A stretch of DNA of 15,769 nucleotides from Clostridia bacterium. Lineage in GTDB: Bacteria; Bacillota; Clostridia; Oscillospirales; Acutalibacteraceae. The position numbers were made by a program, and so were the translations under genes. The notes below the pieces were generated by a model. That model made no database searches. It was not told where the DNA came from and saw only the letters and a program-made list of their open reading frames with translations. The stretch lies in the NCBI GenBank assembly GCA_900764115.1, contig CAAFMR010000116.1:1-15769 (forward strand), in the 5' to 3' direction. Positions within the stretch are counted from its first letter, which is position 1; every line of letters starts with the position of its first letter. Shown here piece after piece: positions 1 to 7,763 of this stretch.

Positions 1-130
1 GATGAGCAGCCCCACCTGCTGCACCCCGGCGGAAAAAGCGTCAAACCTACCGGATTACCTTCTTTCTTGCGGAATTGCGGTGGCCCTTGCCCGGGTTGGT
101 TCAGCCGGGGGACTCGCCAATTACCGGAAA

Positions 131-147
131 GCCCTCTTTGCGAGGGC
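131..147 (-). terminator. Small hairpin downstream of dapB (weak terminator candidate)
   Basis: GCCCTC (131-136) and GAGGGC (142-147) form a perfect 6-bp stem with a 5-nt loop. Read on the minus strand it is followed by only three T residues, so as an intrinsic terminator it is weak. It lies about 60 nt beyond the dapB stop and could be a second, back-up stop signal after the hairpin at 158-192. Confidence 0.3.
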
Positions 148-157
148 ATAACGGCAA

Positions 158-192
158 ACTCCCGGCTTCGGAGCCCGTCCGGAGCCGGGAGT
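158..192 (-). terminator. GC-rich hairpin just after dapB, probable end of the dap transcript
   Basis: ACTCCCGGCT (158-167) and AGCCGGGAGT (183-192) are exact complements and give a 10-bp stem with a 15-nt loop, starting 14 nt after the dapB stop on the minus strand. The downstream T run is short (TTTGCCGTT), so termination efficiency is uncertain. The position directly after the last gene of the dap cluster is what makes it a terminator candidate. Together with the hairpin at 131-147 it is the only structure I can support in positions 1-206. Confidence 0.45.
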
Positions 193-206
193 CGGATGGT
201 GAATTT

Positions 207-953
207 TTATAGCTGCACCAGGGCGTCCATCGTATACAGCCCGGCGGGCTGCTTCATAAGGAACGCCGCCGCCCGCAGCGCCCCGGCGGCAAAAATGCTC
301 CGGGACTGCGCCCGGTGGGTGAGGGTCAGCACCTCGTCCCCGCCGGCGAAAATCACCTGATGCTCGCCGATGATGTTGCCGCCCCGCACGGAGGAAATGC
401 CGATCTCCTCCGGCGCCCGCTTTTGCCGCCGGTCGTGGCGGTCATAGACGTATTCCACCGGGTGCGCCAGCCCCTGGCGGGCGGAATCCGCCAGCATAAG
501 GGCGGTGCCGGAGGGGGCGTCCAGCTTGCGGTTATGGTGCATTTCCACAAGCTCAATATCAAAGTCGCCCCCCAATACGGCGGCGGCTTTTTTCGTCAGC
601 GCCGCCAGCACGGCGATGCCGACGCTCATATTGCTGCTGAAGAATACCGGGATTTTCGTCGCCGTTTCCCGGATGGCGGCGATCTGAGCGTCGTCCAGTC
701 CGGTGGTGGCGATCACCGTCGGCAGCCCCCGGTCGGTGGCTGCCGCCAGCACCCCGCGCAGCGCCGAGGGGTGGGAAAAATCAATCAGCACGTCCGCCTT
801 TTCCGTCGCCGCCTCGGGGGTGGAATATACCGGGAACGGAAAGCTGCCATCGGTGCAGCGGTCTATGCCGGCGACGATGCGGTGACCGGCGGCGGCAGCC
901 GCCGCCACCGCCCGTCCCATATGACCGCCGCAGCCGCAAAGAATGATGTCCAT
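207..953 (-). CDS. dapB: 4-hydroxy-tetrahydrodipicolinate reductase (DapB)
   Basis: Cytoplasmic NAD(P)H-dependent reductase that converts 4-hydroxy-tetrahydrodipicolinate to tetrahydrodipicolinate in the diaminopimelate/lysine pathway. The 248-residue product has the N-terminal Rossmann nucleotide-binding motif GCGGHMGR (residues 7-14), the family active-site block EMHHNRKLDAPSGT (137-150) with the catalytic His pair and Lys143, and the GGNIIGEH motif (191-198). Length is typical for a short DapB. The start is the ATG at 953. A ribosome site, AAGGAG, overlaps the dapA stop (TAAGGAG), and only 13 bp separate dapA from dapB, so the two are almost certainly co-transcribed and translationally coupled. 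It is the last gene of the minus-strand cluster asd-dapA-dapB and is followed by hairpins. I see no missing key residues. Confidence 0.97.
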   Translation of the reverse strand: MDIILCGCGGHMGRAVAAAAAAGHRIVAGIDRCTDGSFPFPVYSTPEAATEKADVLIDFSHPSALRGVLAAATDRGLPTVIATTGLDDAQIAAIRETATKIPVFFSSNMSVGIAVLAALTKKAAAVLGGDFDIELVEMHHNRKLDAPSGTALMLADSARQGLAHPVEYVYDRHDRRQKRAPEEIGISSVRGGNIIGEHQVIFAGGDEVLTLTHRAQSRSIFAAGALRAAAFLMKQPAGLYTMDALVQL

Positions 954-966
954 AGTGAAAAACTCC

Positions 967-1857
967 TTATTGAATCAGCCCGTGGGCATGCAACGCCTCC
1001 GCCAGCCGCTGGAGGGTCTTTTCGTCCGGCGGACACAGAGGCAGGCGGCATTCCCCCACCTGCATTCCCATTAAATTCATCGCGGCTTTCACCGGAATGG
1101 GGTTCACATCGGCAAACAGGGCGTGGATGAGATCCAGATACTCCAGCTGCAGCTGCCGGCTGCCCGCCACGTCCCCGTCAAACCATTTTTGGCACAGGTC
1201 GTGGGTCTGCCGGGGCGCCACATTGGACAGCACCGACACCACACCCTTGCCGCCCAGCGACAGGATGGGGACGATCTGGTCGTCGTTGCCGGAATAGATG
1301 GGCAGGTCGCTGGCTGCCGCCAGCGTCGCCACCGATGACAGATCGCCGTTGGCTTGCTTGAGTCCCACCACCGTGTCGATGCTGTTATAGAGCGTCAGCA
1401 TGGTCTCCGGCTGGATGTTCACTCCGGTGCGGGAGGGTACGTTGTAGAGAATCAGTGGCAGATCGGTGGCGGTCGCCACCTTGGTATAGTGGGCAATCAG
1501 CCCCCGCTGGGAGGTTTTGTTGTAATAAGGCGTTACCAGCAGTAGCCCGTCCGCCCCCATCCGCTGCGCCACCCGGCACATATCCATACAGTGGGCGGTG
1601 TCGTTGGAGCCGGTGCCGGCAATCACCGGCACCCGGTGCGCCGCCCGGTCGATGGCGACCCGCAGCGCCTCCAGATGCTCCGGAGAGGACAGGGTGGGTG
1701 CCTCGCCGGTGGTGCAGCAGACAAACAGCGCATCCGTGCCGTTTTGAATGTGCCAGTCCACCAGCTCTGCCAGCTTATCGTAGTTGATGCTGCCGTCGGG
1801 ATTCATAGGGGTGATGAGCGCCACGCCGGCGCCGGTAAAGAGGACTTGTTTTGCCAT
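967..1857 (-). CDS. dapA: 4-hydroxy-tetrahydrodipicolinate synthase (DapA)
   Basis: Cytoplasmic class I aldolase-type enzyme that condenses pyruvate with aspartate semialdehyde, the first committed step towards diaminopimelate and lysine. The 296-residue protein shows the TTGE motif (49-52), the active-site Tyr138 within YNVPSRTG, the carboxylate-binding Arg143, and the Schiff-base Lys167 in the stretch VVGLKQANGD (usually KEASGD in relatives, a mild deviation). I chose the ATG at 1857 because the protein then begins MAKQVLFTGAGVALITP, the family's normal N-terminus, with an AGG-rich site (AAAGGCAGG) about 10 nt upstream. A further ATG at 1902 would add 15 residues that lack family character. 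Upstream lie a -10-like TATACT and a 17-bp palindrome. No lysine (L-box) riboswitch is evident. Confidence 0.96.
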   Translation of the reverse strand: MAKQVLFTGAGVALITPMNPDGSINYDKLAELVDWHIQNGTDALFVCCTTGEAPTLSSPEHLEALRVAIDRAAHRVPVIAGTGSNDTAHCMDMCRVAQRMGADGLLLVTPYYNKTSQRGLIAHYTKVATATDLPLILYNVPSRTGVNIQPETMLTLYNSIDTVVGLKQANGDLSSVATLAAASDLPIYSGNDDQIVPILSLGGKGVVSVLSNVAPRQTHDLCQKWFDGDVAGSRQLQLEYLDLIHALFADVNPIPVKAAMNLMGMQVGECRLPLCPPDEKTLQRLAEALHAHGLIQ

Positions 1858-1887
1858 GAAGAAAACCTGCCTTTCGTTACCGTTTTT

Positions 1888-1910
1888 GAGTGGGTTACCC
1901 ACTCAGTATA
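1888..1910 (-). promoter_or_regulatory. Possible dapA promoter -10 box abutting a 17-bp palindrome (operator candidate)
   Basis: On the minus strand TATACT (1910-1905) is followed at once by the perfect odd palindrome GAGTGGGTAACCCACTC (1904-1888), 8 bp on each side of one central base. A -10 box directly next to a palindrome that would cover the transcription start is the usual geometry of a repressor operator. No convincing -35 hexamer is present at 16-18 bp, so the promoter would be weak or activator-dependent. Alternatively dapA is transcribed from asd, and the palindrome would then act as a tight hairpin in the intergenic RNA. Confidence 0.4.
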
Positions 1911-1985
1911 TGCGTAAATTGCCGGGAGTATTTTGCCGGTTATGCGCCCGGGCAGGCGCGCGGAATACATACTTGGTGAGCCCCC

Positions 1986-2109
1986 GGATGTGAGCCTACC
2001 TGGGCGCACGGTAGAAACACAAACAAACACAAATGCTTAGCGTGCGCACGGATGAGAACCCACCTGGGCGAACGGAAGAAACTCAAATGAGTGCTATGCT
2101 TAGTGTGCG
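1986..2109. repeat. Imperfect tandem duplication (about 63-bp period) between dapA and asd
   Basis: Positions 1986-2046 and 2050-2109 align almost end to end with one 1-base gap. Both start GGATG, share ACCTGGGCG and ACGG-AGAAAC in the middle, and end in ATGCTTAG then GTGCG. Only an 8-9 base patch near 2022-2030 is clearly different. By eye about three quarters of positions agree. The second copy overlaps the last codons and stop of asd (2100-2109), so the first copy carries a vestigial image of the asd 3' end. It is most simply read as a decayed tandem duplication of the asd tail plus flanking DNA. Confidence 0.7.
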
Positions 2110-3188
2110 TCGATGTATCCGTCGGCACACAGCAGCTCCGCCAGCAGCACGGCACCGCCTGCCGCGCCCCGCAGGGTGTTGTGGGACAGCCCGACGAATT
2201 TATAATCGTACTGACTATCCTCCCGCAGCCGCCCCAGCGACACGGTCATACCGCCCTCCAGATCCCGGTGCAGCCGGGTCTGGGGCATATCCGGCTCGTC
2301 GAAATACCGCAGGAACTGCCGGGGCGCCGAGGGGAGCTCCAGCTCCTGGGGACGTCCGGAAAAACTCCGCCATTTTTCGAGGATCTGCTCTTTGGTGGGC
2401 TTGCGGTCGAACCGCACAAATACGGCGGCGAAATGCCCGTTGGTCACCGGAACCCGCAGGCACTGGGCGGTGAACGCCGGACGGGTGGCGGGAACGATGC
2501 GGTCGTCCTCGATGTGCCCCCAGATTTTCAGCGGCTCCTGCTCGGATTTTTCCTCCTCGCCGCCGATATAGGGGATCACGTTATCCACCATCTCCGGCCA
2601 GCGCTCAAAGGTCTTGCCGGCGCCGGAGATCGCCTGATAGGTGCAGACCAGCACATCCTTCACCCCGAACTCATCCAGGGGCAGCAGCGCCGGCACATAA
2701 CTTTGCAGCGAGCAGTTGGATTTCACCGCAATAAAGCCCCGCTGGGTGCCCAGCCGCTTGCGCTGGGCGGGGATGATCTGCTCGTGCTGCCAGTTCAGCT
2801 CCGGGATGATCATGGGTACATCCGGGGTGGTGCGGTGGGCGCTGTTGTTGGATACCACCGGGCATTCCGCCCGGGCATACGCCTCCTCCAGCGCGCGGAT
2901 CTCGTCCTTTTTCATATCTACGGCGCAGAATACGAAATCTACCAGCGCCGCCACCTCCTCCACATGGGAGGCATCCAGCACGGTCATCTCTTTCACCGCC
3001 GCGGGAATGGGGGTGTCCATCGCCCAGCGGCCGGAAACCGCCTCTTCATAGGTTTTCCCGGCGGAGCGGGGGCTGGCGGCGATGGCGGTCACCGTAAACC
3101 AGGGGTGATTCTCCAGCAGGGTCAGGAAACGCTGCCCCACCATGCCCGTGCAGCCGACCACGCCGACCCGATACTGTTTATTCATCAT
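2100..3188 (-). CDS. asd: Aspartate-semialdehyde dehydrogenase, archaeal/fungal-type (Asd)
   Basis: NADPH-dependent reduction of aspartyl-4-phosphate to aspartate semialdehyde, which feeds DapA (encoded downstream) and the threonine/methionine branch. The 362-residue protein has the N-terminal GCTGMVGQR nucleotide-binding loop (12-20), the nucleophile Cys159 in KSNCSLQ, the QAISGAGKTF segment (185-194), the IPYIGGEEEK block and the RVPVTNGH motif with a likely catalytic His252. These blocks and the length of about 360 residues match the longer archaeal/fungal-type subfamily also found in many Clostridia, rather than the enterobacterial type. The start ATG at 3188 has AAGGAG 7 nt upstream; the adjacent ATG at 3185 is a possible alternative. 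The gene diverges from queA across a 178-bp promoter region. Its 3' end lies inside the tandem duplication described separately. Confidence 0.96.
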   Translation of the reverse strand: MMNKQYRVGVVGCTGMVGQRFLTLLENHPWFTVTAIAASPRSAGKTYEEAVSGRWAMDTPIPAAVKEMTVLDASHVEEVAALVDFVFCAVDMKKDEIRALEEAYARAECPVVSNNSAHRTTPDVPMIIPELNWQHEQIIPAQRKRLGTQRGFIAVKSNCSLQSYVPALLPLDEFGVKDVLVCTYQAISGAGKTFERWPEMVDNVIPYIGGEEEKSEQEPLKIWGHIEDDRIVPATRPAFTAQCLRVPVTNGHFAAVFVRFDRKPTKEQILEKWRSFSGRPQELELPSAPRQFLRYFDEPDMPQTRLHRDLEGGMTVSLGRLREDSQYDYKFVGLSHNTLRGAAGGAVLLAELLCADGYIDAH

Positions 3189-3226
3189 GCTTTTTCTCCT
3201 TACAGCGCCGGCGGACGAAAAAACCG

Positions 3227-3255
3227 TTGAAAAACCGCCGGAATAGGTATATAAT
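3227..3255 (+). promoter_or_regulatory. Sigma-A type promoter for the queA operon
   Basis: TTGAAA (3227-3232) and TATAAT (3250-3255) are separated by exactly 17 bp, a near-consensus sigma-A promoter pointing at queA. The start of transcription would be near 3262, giving a leader of about 105 nt. The ribosome site just before queA is poor (no GGAG within 12 nt of the ATG), so leader structure may matter. The opposite strand carries a weaker candidate for asd (TTCCGT, 17 bp, TATACC) over the same bases, so the two divergent promoters would overlap. Confidence 0.8.
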
Positions 3256-3267
3256 GAAACGAAACGG

Positions 3268-3282
3268 CACGGAATTTCCGTG
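3268..3282. promoter_or_regulatory. Palindrome at the queA transcription start (operator candidate)
   Basis: CACGGAATTTCCGTG is a perfect 7+1+7 palindrome just downstream of the predicted queA start site (about 3262) and directly upstream of the overlapping asd promoter candidate on the other strand. One bound regulator here could affect both divergent genes. No known operator consensus is recognised. Confidence 0.35.
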
Positions 3283-3366
3283 TGCTTATCATTTTATCAC
3301 CGACCCGGGGGCTTTGTCAACCTATAACCCCTCGGTCACGGGAAGAAAGACCGGGTATTTTACGCT

Positions 3367-4392
3367 ATGTTGCGACAGGAGTTTTATTACGATTTACCGG
3401 AGGAGCTGATTGCGCAGAAGCCGCTGGAGCCGCGGGATGCCTCCCGGCTGCTGGTGCTGGACAAGCAGACCGGTGCTTGGCAGGACCGGCATTTCCGGGA
3501 TATTCTGACCTTTCTGCGCCCCGGCGATTGTCTGGTGCTCAACGACAGCCGGGTGCTGCCCGCCCGCCTTTTGGGGCAGCGTGCCGCCACCGGCGCCCAT
3601 GTGGAGCTGTTGCTGCTCACTCCCCGGGGGGATGACTGCTGGGAGGTGCTGGCGGGTCCCGGTCGGCGGGCGAAGCCCGGCGACGAGCTGACCTTTGGCG
3701 AGGGGCTGCTGACCGCCCGTGTGCTGGAGGTGCTGGAGGGGGGCAACCGGCTGGTGAAATTCTCCTATAAGGGGAATTTTTATGCCGTGCTGGATGCCAT
3801 CGGGCAGATGCCCTTACCCCCCTATATCCACGAAAAGCTCCGGGACAAGGAGCGGTATCAGACGGTGTATTCCCGGGAGCTGGGTAGCGCCGCCGCCCCC
3901 ACCGCCGGGTTGCATTTCACCCCGGAGCTGCTGGAGCAGGTGCGGGCGATGGGAGTGGAAACGGCGTTCGTTACCCTGCATGTGGGGCTGGGCACCTTCC
4001 GCCCGGTCAAGGAGGACGAGATCACCAACCATAAGATGCATTCGGCGCATTACGAGCTGAGCGAGGAAGCGGCGGCAGCCATCAACCGTACCCGGCAGCG
4101 GGGCGGACGGGTCATCGCCGTGGGCACCACCAGCTGCCGCACGCTGGAGAGCGTGGGGCTGACCGACGGAGAAGTAAAGCCCGGCGAGGGCTGGACGGAC
4201 ATTTTCATTTATCCTGGCTATCGGTTTCAGGTGCTGGATGGACTCATCACCAATTTTCATCTGCCGGAAAGCACCCTCATTATGCTGGTGTGCGCGCTGG
4301 CGGGGTATGACCATACCATGGCAGCCTACCGCCATGCGGTGGAGGAACAATATCGGTTCTTTTCCTTTGGCGATGCCATGTTGATCGTATAA
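3367..4392 (+). CDS. queA: S-adenosylmethionine:tRNA ribosyltransferase-isomerase (QueA)
   Basis: Transfers and isomerises the ribosyl moiety of S-adenosylmethionine onto preQ1-modified tRNA to give epoxyqueuosine, the penultimate step of queuosine synthesis at the wobble base of GUN-anticodon tRNAs. The 341-residue length is the family norm. The family blocks are present: [10 protein letters not shown] at the N-terminus (8-17), [13 protein letters not shown] (58-70), [10 protein letters not shown], an [15 protein letters not shown] block, [10 protein letters not shown] and the C-terminal [15 protein letters not shown]. The start ATG at 3367 is the only in-frame start matching the family N-terminus, although its ribosome site is weak. 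It is first in the plus-strand run queA, DUF4886, vanY, tgt. Tgt is its pathway partner, providing preQ1 insertion just before QueA acts. Confidence 0.97.
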   Translation: MLRQEFYYDLPEELIAQKPLEPRDASRLLVLDKQTGAWQDRHFRDILTFLRPGDCLVLNDSRVLPARLLGQRAATGAHVELLLLTPRGDDCWEVLAGPGRRAKPGDELTFGEGLLTARVLEVLEGGNRLVKFSYKGNFYAVLDAIGQMPLPPYIHEKLRDKERYQTVYSRELGSAAAPTAGLHFTPELLEQVRAMGVETAFVTLHVGLGTFRPVKEDEITNHKMHSAHYELSEEAAAAINRTRQRGGRVIAVGTTSCRTLESVGLTDGEVKPGEGWTDIFIYPGYRFQVLDGLITNFHLPESTLIMLVCALAGYDHTMAAYRHAVEEQYRFFSFGDAMLIV

Positions 4393-4406
4393 AGGGAGCG
4401 GATAGT

Positions 4407-5180
4407 GTGAATGTTTTATCCATCGGCAACAGTTTTTCTCAGGACGCCCAGCGGTTTCTTCATGCCATCGCCTCGGCGGACGGCGTCGAGCTGGACTGCG
4501 CCAATCTATATGTCGGCGGCTGCAGCCTGGAGCAGCACGCCGCTTTTCTGGAATCCGGCGAGCCGGTCTACGACTGGGAGTGGAACGGCGCTCCCGCCGG
4601 ACAGAAAATTTCACTGCGGGCGGCGGTGGAATCCCGTCCATGGGATATCATCACCTTGCAGCAGGCCAGTCATCTGAGCGGTGATGCGAGATCCTATTTC
4701 CCTTATCTGGAGCAGCTGGCGGCGTATCTGCGGCAGACTTGCCCCCAGACCGCTCTGTATCTGCACGAGACCTGGGCCTATGAGCCAGATTCCACCCATC
4801 CCGCCTTTGTCCGCTATGGCTCCGATATGGCGCAGATGTATGGGCAGTTGCGGGAGGCTTATTATGCCGCCGCCCGCCGGCTGGAGCTGCCGCTCATCCC
4901 CGTGGGCGATGGAATACAGAGGCTGCGGGAGGAAGTGCCGGCTTTTGACCGTTCCCGGGGCGGGCGTAGTCTTACCCGGGACGGATTTCATCTTTCCTGG
5001 GTCTATGGGCGATACGCCGCCGGGCTGATCTGGTATCGGGCGCTGACCGGACGGGACGTGTGTACGCTGTCGTATGTGCCGACCGATCCCCAGGCGCCGG
5101 ACGAAACCGATTCCGCCGTCCTGCAGGCGATCCGGCGCGTGGTCGCACAATTGTCTGTTGTCAATCTCACAGAGGAGTGA
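4407..5180 (+). CDS. DUF4886-family SGNH-hydrolase-like protein
   Basis: The 257-residue protein resembles the DUF4886 family, which has an SGNH/GDSL-hydrolase fold. The N-terminal block is MNVLSIGNSFSQDA, with the likely nucleophile Ser9 in GNSFS. A second block GGCS lies at 37-40, a third block ITLQQASHLSG at 82-92, and the C-terminal Asp-x-x-His (D192, H195 in RDGFHLS) is where the catalytic dyad of SGNH enzymes sits. No signal peptide or membrane segment is visible, so it is probably cytoplasmic. The start is GTG at 4407, 8 nt after AGGGAG. It begins 14 nt after queA and its stop is only 5 nt before the next start, so it belongs to the queA transcript. The substrate is unknown; esterase or deacylase activity on a carbohydrate is a guess from the fold. 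Confidence 0.8.
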   Translation: MNVLSIGNSFSQDAQRFLHAIASADGVELDCANLYVGGCSLEQHAAFLESGEPVYDWEWNGAPAGQKISLRAAVESRPWDIITLQQASHLSGDARSYFPYLEQLAAYLRQTCPQTALYLHETWAYEPDSTHPAFVRYGSDMAQMYGQLREAYYAAARRLELPLIPVGDGIQRLREEVPAFDRSRGGRSLTRDGFHLSWVYGRYAAGLIWYRALTGRDVCTLSYVPTDPQAPDETDSAVLQAIRRVVAQLSVVNLTEE

Positions 5181-5185
5181 ATGAT

Positions 5186-5944
5186 ATGAAAAAGCAAACC
5201 ATCTGTCTTATTCTGGCGTTGGCAATTTTAGGCGGGCTGCTGGGGGGCTGCGGCGATCCGGTAGCGGTGGTCCAGCCGGAGTCGGTGCCCACCTCGGCGC
5301 CTACCACGACCACCACCGAGCCGCCAACTACCACCACAACCACCACTACCACGACGGCTGCTCCGACCACCACCACCACCGCCAAAGCCATCCCGGCGGA
5401 CGGCTCCGCGGCGACGCAGGTGACCTATATCCGGGGCATTCTCATCGCCAACAAGACCTATGGGCTGCCCGCCGACTATAATCCCGGCGTGAACCCGGAG
5501 GCGAAGAAGGCGCTGGACGAGCTGCTGGCGGATGCCAACGCGGAGCTGAATCCCCAGGGACGGAAGCTGTGGATGCAGTCCGGCTTCCGCAGCTATTCCC
5601 TGCAAAAGACCCTCTATGAGCGGTATTCCAAGCGGGACGGCAAGGCAGCCGCCGACCGGTATTCCGCCCGCCCCGGCCATTCGGAGCATCAGACGGGGCT
5701 GGCCTTTGATTTCAACACCATTGATATGAGCTTTGACGGCACCCCGGAGTGTCGGTGGGTGGCGAAGAATTGCTGGAAATACGGCTTTATCGTCCGCTAT
5801 GCCAAGGATAAGGAGGCCATCACCGGCTATATGTACGAGCCGTGGCACGTCCGCTATCTGGGCAAGGAGCTGGCGAAGGAAGTGTACGACAGCGGGCTGT
5901 GCCTGGAGGAATTTCTGGGTATCACCTCTCAATATGCCGACTGA
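5186..5944 (+). CDS. D-alanyl-D-alanine carboxypeptidase, VanY/M15B family lipoprotein
   Basis: Zinc peptidase that trims the terminal D-Ala from peptidoglycan stem peptides outside the cell. The 252-residue protein starts with a lipoprotein signal peptide (residues 1-22, lipobox LGGC with Cys22), then a Thr/Pro linker (about 36-67), then the catalytic domain. Zinc and catalytic residues are readable: SGFRSY (Arg135), S-x-H-x-x-G-x-A-x-D with His168 and Asp175, and EPWH with Glu218 and His221. The start ATG at 5186 gives a proper signal peptide and has AGAGGAG 8 nt upstream; a longer in-frame start at 5060 would overlap the preceding gene and destroy the signal peptide. Named vancomycin-resistance VanY is one member of this family, but there are no vanA/B-type neighbours, so a housekeeping wall role is likelier. 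Confidence 0.92.
   Translation: MKKQTICLILALAILGGLLGGCGDPVAVVQPESVPTSAPTTTTTEPPTTTTTTTTTTAAPTTTTTAKAIPADGSAATQVTYIRGILIANKTYGLPADYNPGVNPEAKKALDELLADANAELNPQGRKLWMQSGFRSYSLQKTLYERYSKRDGKAAADRYSARPGHSEHQTGLAFDFNTIDMSFDGTPECRWVAKNCWKYGFIVRYAKDKEAITGYMYEPWHVRYLGKELAKEVYDSGLCLEEFLGITSQYAD
5302..5382 (+). repeat. ACN codon repeat encoding the Thr-rich linker of the VanY lipoprotein
   Basis: About 80 bp made almost wholly of ACC/ACT/ACA/ACG codons, interrupted by Glu-Pro-Pro and Ala-Ala-Pro, encode runs of 5, 10 and 5 threonines. The mixed codon use means it is not a perfect microsatellite, but length change by recombination is plausible. Such Thr/Pro linkers space a lipid-anchored or wall-spanning domain from the membrane and are common in surface proteins of ruminococci. 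Confidence 0.85.
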
Positions 5945-7096
<1,152 letters not shown>

Positions 7097-7166
7097 GAAG
7101 GCGGGAGCTTTTCGCCGGGTGAAAAATGGATAATTTGTAAATTTTCGCATTTTTTCGCTTTTTCGG

Positions 7167-7195
7167 TTGCAAGCGTCCCCTATATTCGGTATAAT
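7167..7195 (+). promoter_or_regulatory. Sigma-A type promoter for yajC
   Basis: TTGCAA (7167-7172) and TATAAT (7190-7195) are spaced by 17 bp. Transcription would begin near 7202, about 39 nt before the yajC ATG. The upstream flank (7127-7165) is AT-rich with T runs in an otherwise GC-rich window, consistent with an UP-like element. This promoter may drive the whole plus-strand run from yajC to the terminator at 12762. Confidence 0.8.
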
Positions 7196-7240
7196 AAGGG
7201 CGTTGTGTCCAAACTCTAAGAATAAAAGGAGCTTATTGTA

Positions 7241-7639
7241 ATGAACTATTTGACGAAATTCCTGCAGCTGGCAGATACCACTGCCTCCACCACGGCGGCA
7301 AACGGTGGGACCGGAGCCACCGGCGGCTGGGCGGCGATGCTTCTGCAGCTGTTGCCCTTTGCGCTGATCATTGTGGTGTTCTATTTCCTGCTGATCCGTC
7401 CCCAGAAGAAGCGCCAGAAAGAGGAGCAGCAGATGCGCAGCAATCTGCGGGTGGGCGATGAGCTGGTGACCATCGGCGGCATCTGCGGTCGTGTGGTGAG
7501 CCTGAAGGACGACACCGTGACCATTGAGTCCGGCGCCGACCGCACCAAGATCGTGTTCCAGAAATCCGCCATCCAGACGGTGCTGACCAAGCACGACGAT
7601 CCCGCTCCGGATGACGATGACGACGATGATGACATCTGA
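7241..7639 (+). CDS. yajC: Preprotein translocase subunit YajC, with a poly-Asp tail
   Basis: Small single-pass membrane protein that associates with SecDF-YidC and supports Sec-dependent export. The 132-residue product has a Thr/Gly-rich N-terminus, one transmembrane helix (about 33-52, ending in the hallmark RPQKK at 53-57), then the conserved cytoplasmic domain with LRVGDELVTIGGICGRV (69-85). It ends in eight consecutive Asp residues and a final Ile (124-132). YajC is usually 85-110 residues, so the acidic tail is an extension. The start ATG at 7241 has AAAGGAG upstream. A strong promoter lies just before it. Association of yajC with tgt and queA is widely conserved in bacteria, which supports both calls. 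Confidence 0.95.
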   Translation: MNYLTKFLQLADTTASTTAANGGTGATGGWAAMLLQLLPFALIIVVFYFLLIRPQKKRQKEEQQMRSNLRVGDELVTIGGICGRVVSLKDDTVTIESGADRTKIVFQKSAIQTVLTKHDDPAPDDDDDDDDI

Positions 7640-7654
7640 AGAGAGTCGTTAGTT

Positions 7655-7756
7655 GATAGAAAGTAGTCGTTAGGAGAATACGGGCGGAGTTTGAGCGCAG
7701 CGAGAAGTGTCCGCACCCACTCCACCCACCCTATTCCCTAACGACTAACCACTATC
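7655..7756. repeat. Imperfect inverted repeat element between yajC and the TIGR04086 gene
   Basis: The arm at 7655-7690 and the arm at 7719-7756 are imperfect reverse complements. Both contain GATAG, TAGTCGTTAGG, GAATA, GGG and GGAGT in the same order, over about 36 nt with small gaps. The 28-nt centre includes GAGCGCAGCGAG. AGTCGTTAG also occurs a second time at 7644-7652. It could form a long cruciform or RNA stem, and resembles a small non-coding repeat (MITE- or REP-like) rather than a normal terminator, since no T run follows. No transposase is nearby. Confidence 0.65.
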
Positions 7757-7763
7757 TTGTGTT

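Noticed and set aside
1..130. tRNA or riboswitch at the left edge (GGTTGGTTCAGCC and nearby stems)
   Set aside because: No cloverleaf with D-loop and T-loop consensus, and no match to the TPP, cobalamin, SAM, FMN, glycine, c-di-GMP or c-di-AMP cores that I compared by eye.
1858..2099. Lysine (L-box) riboswitch in the asd-dapA gap
   Set aside because: I could not find the conserved L-box core elements; the gap is instead filled by the tandem duplication and a palindrome.
3262..3366. preQ1 riboswitch in the queA leader
   Set aside because: No preQ1-I or preQ1-II consensus (short stem, A-rich tail, loop pairing to the ribosome site) can be read in this leader.
5302..5382. Phase-variable microsatellite in the VanY linker
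   Set aside because: The Thr codons are mixed and in-frame with interruptions, and slippage by single bases is not favoured; it reads as an ordinary protein linker.
5186..5944. VanY as part of a vancomycin-resistance cluster
   Set aside because: No vanH/A/X, vanR/S or vanZ genes are present; the neighbours are queuosine genes, so a housekeeping carboxypeptidase is more likely.
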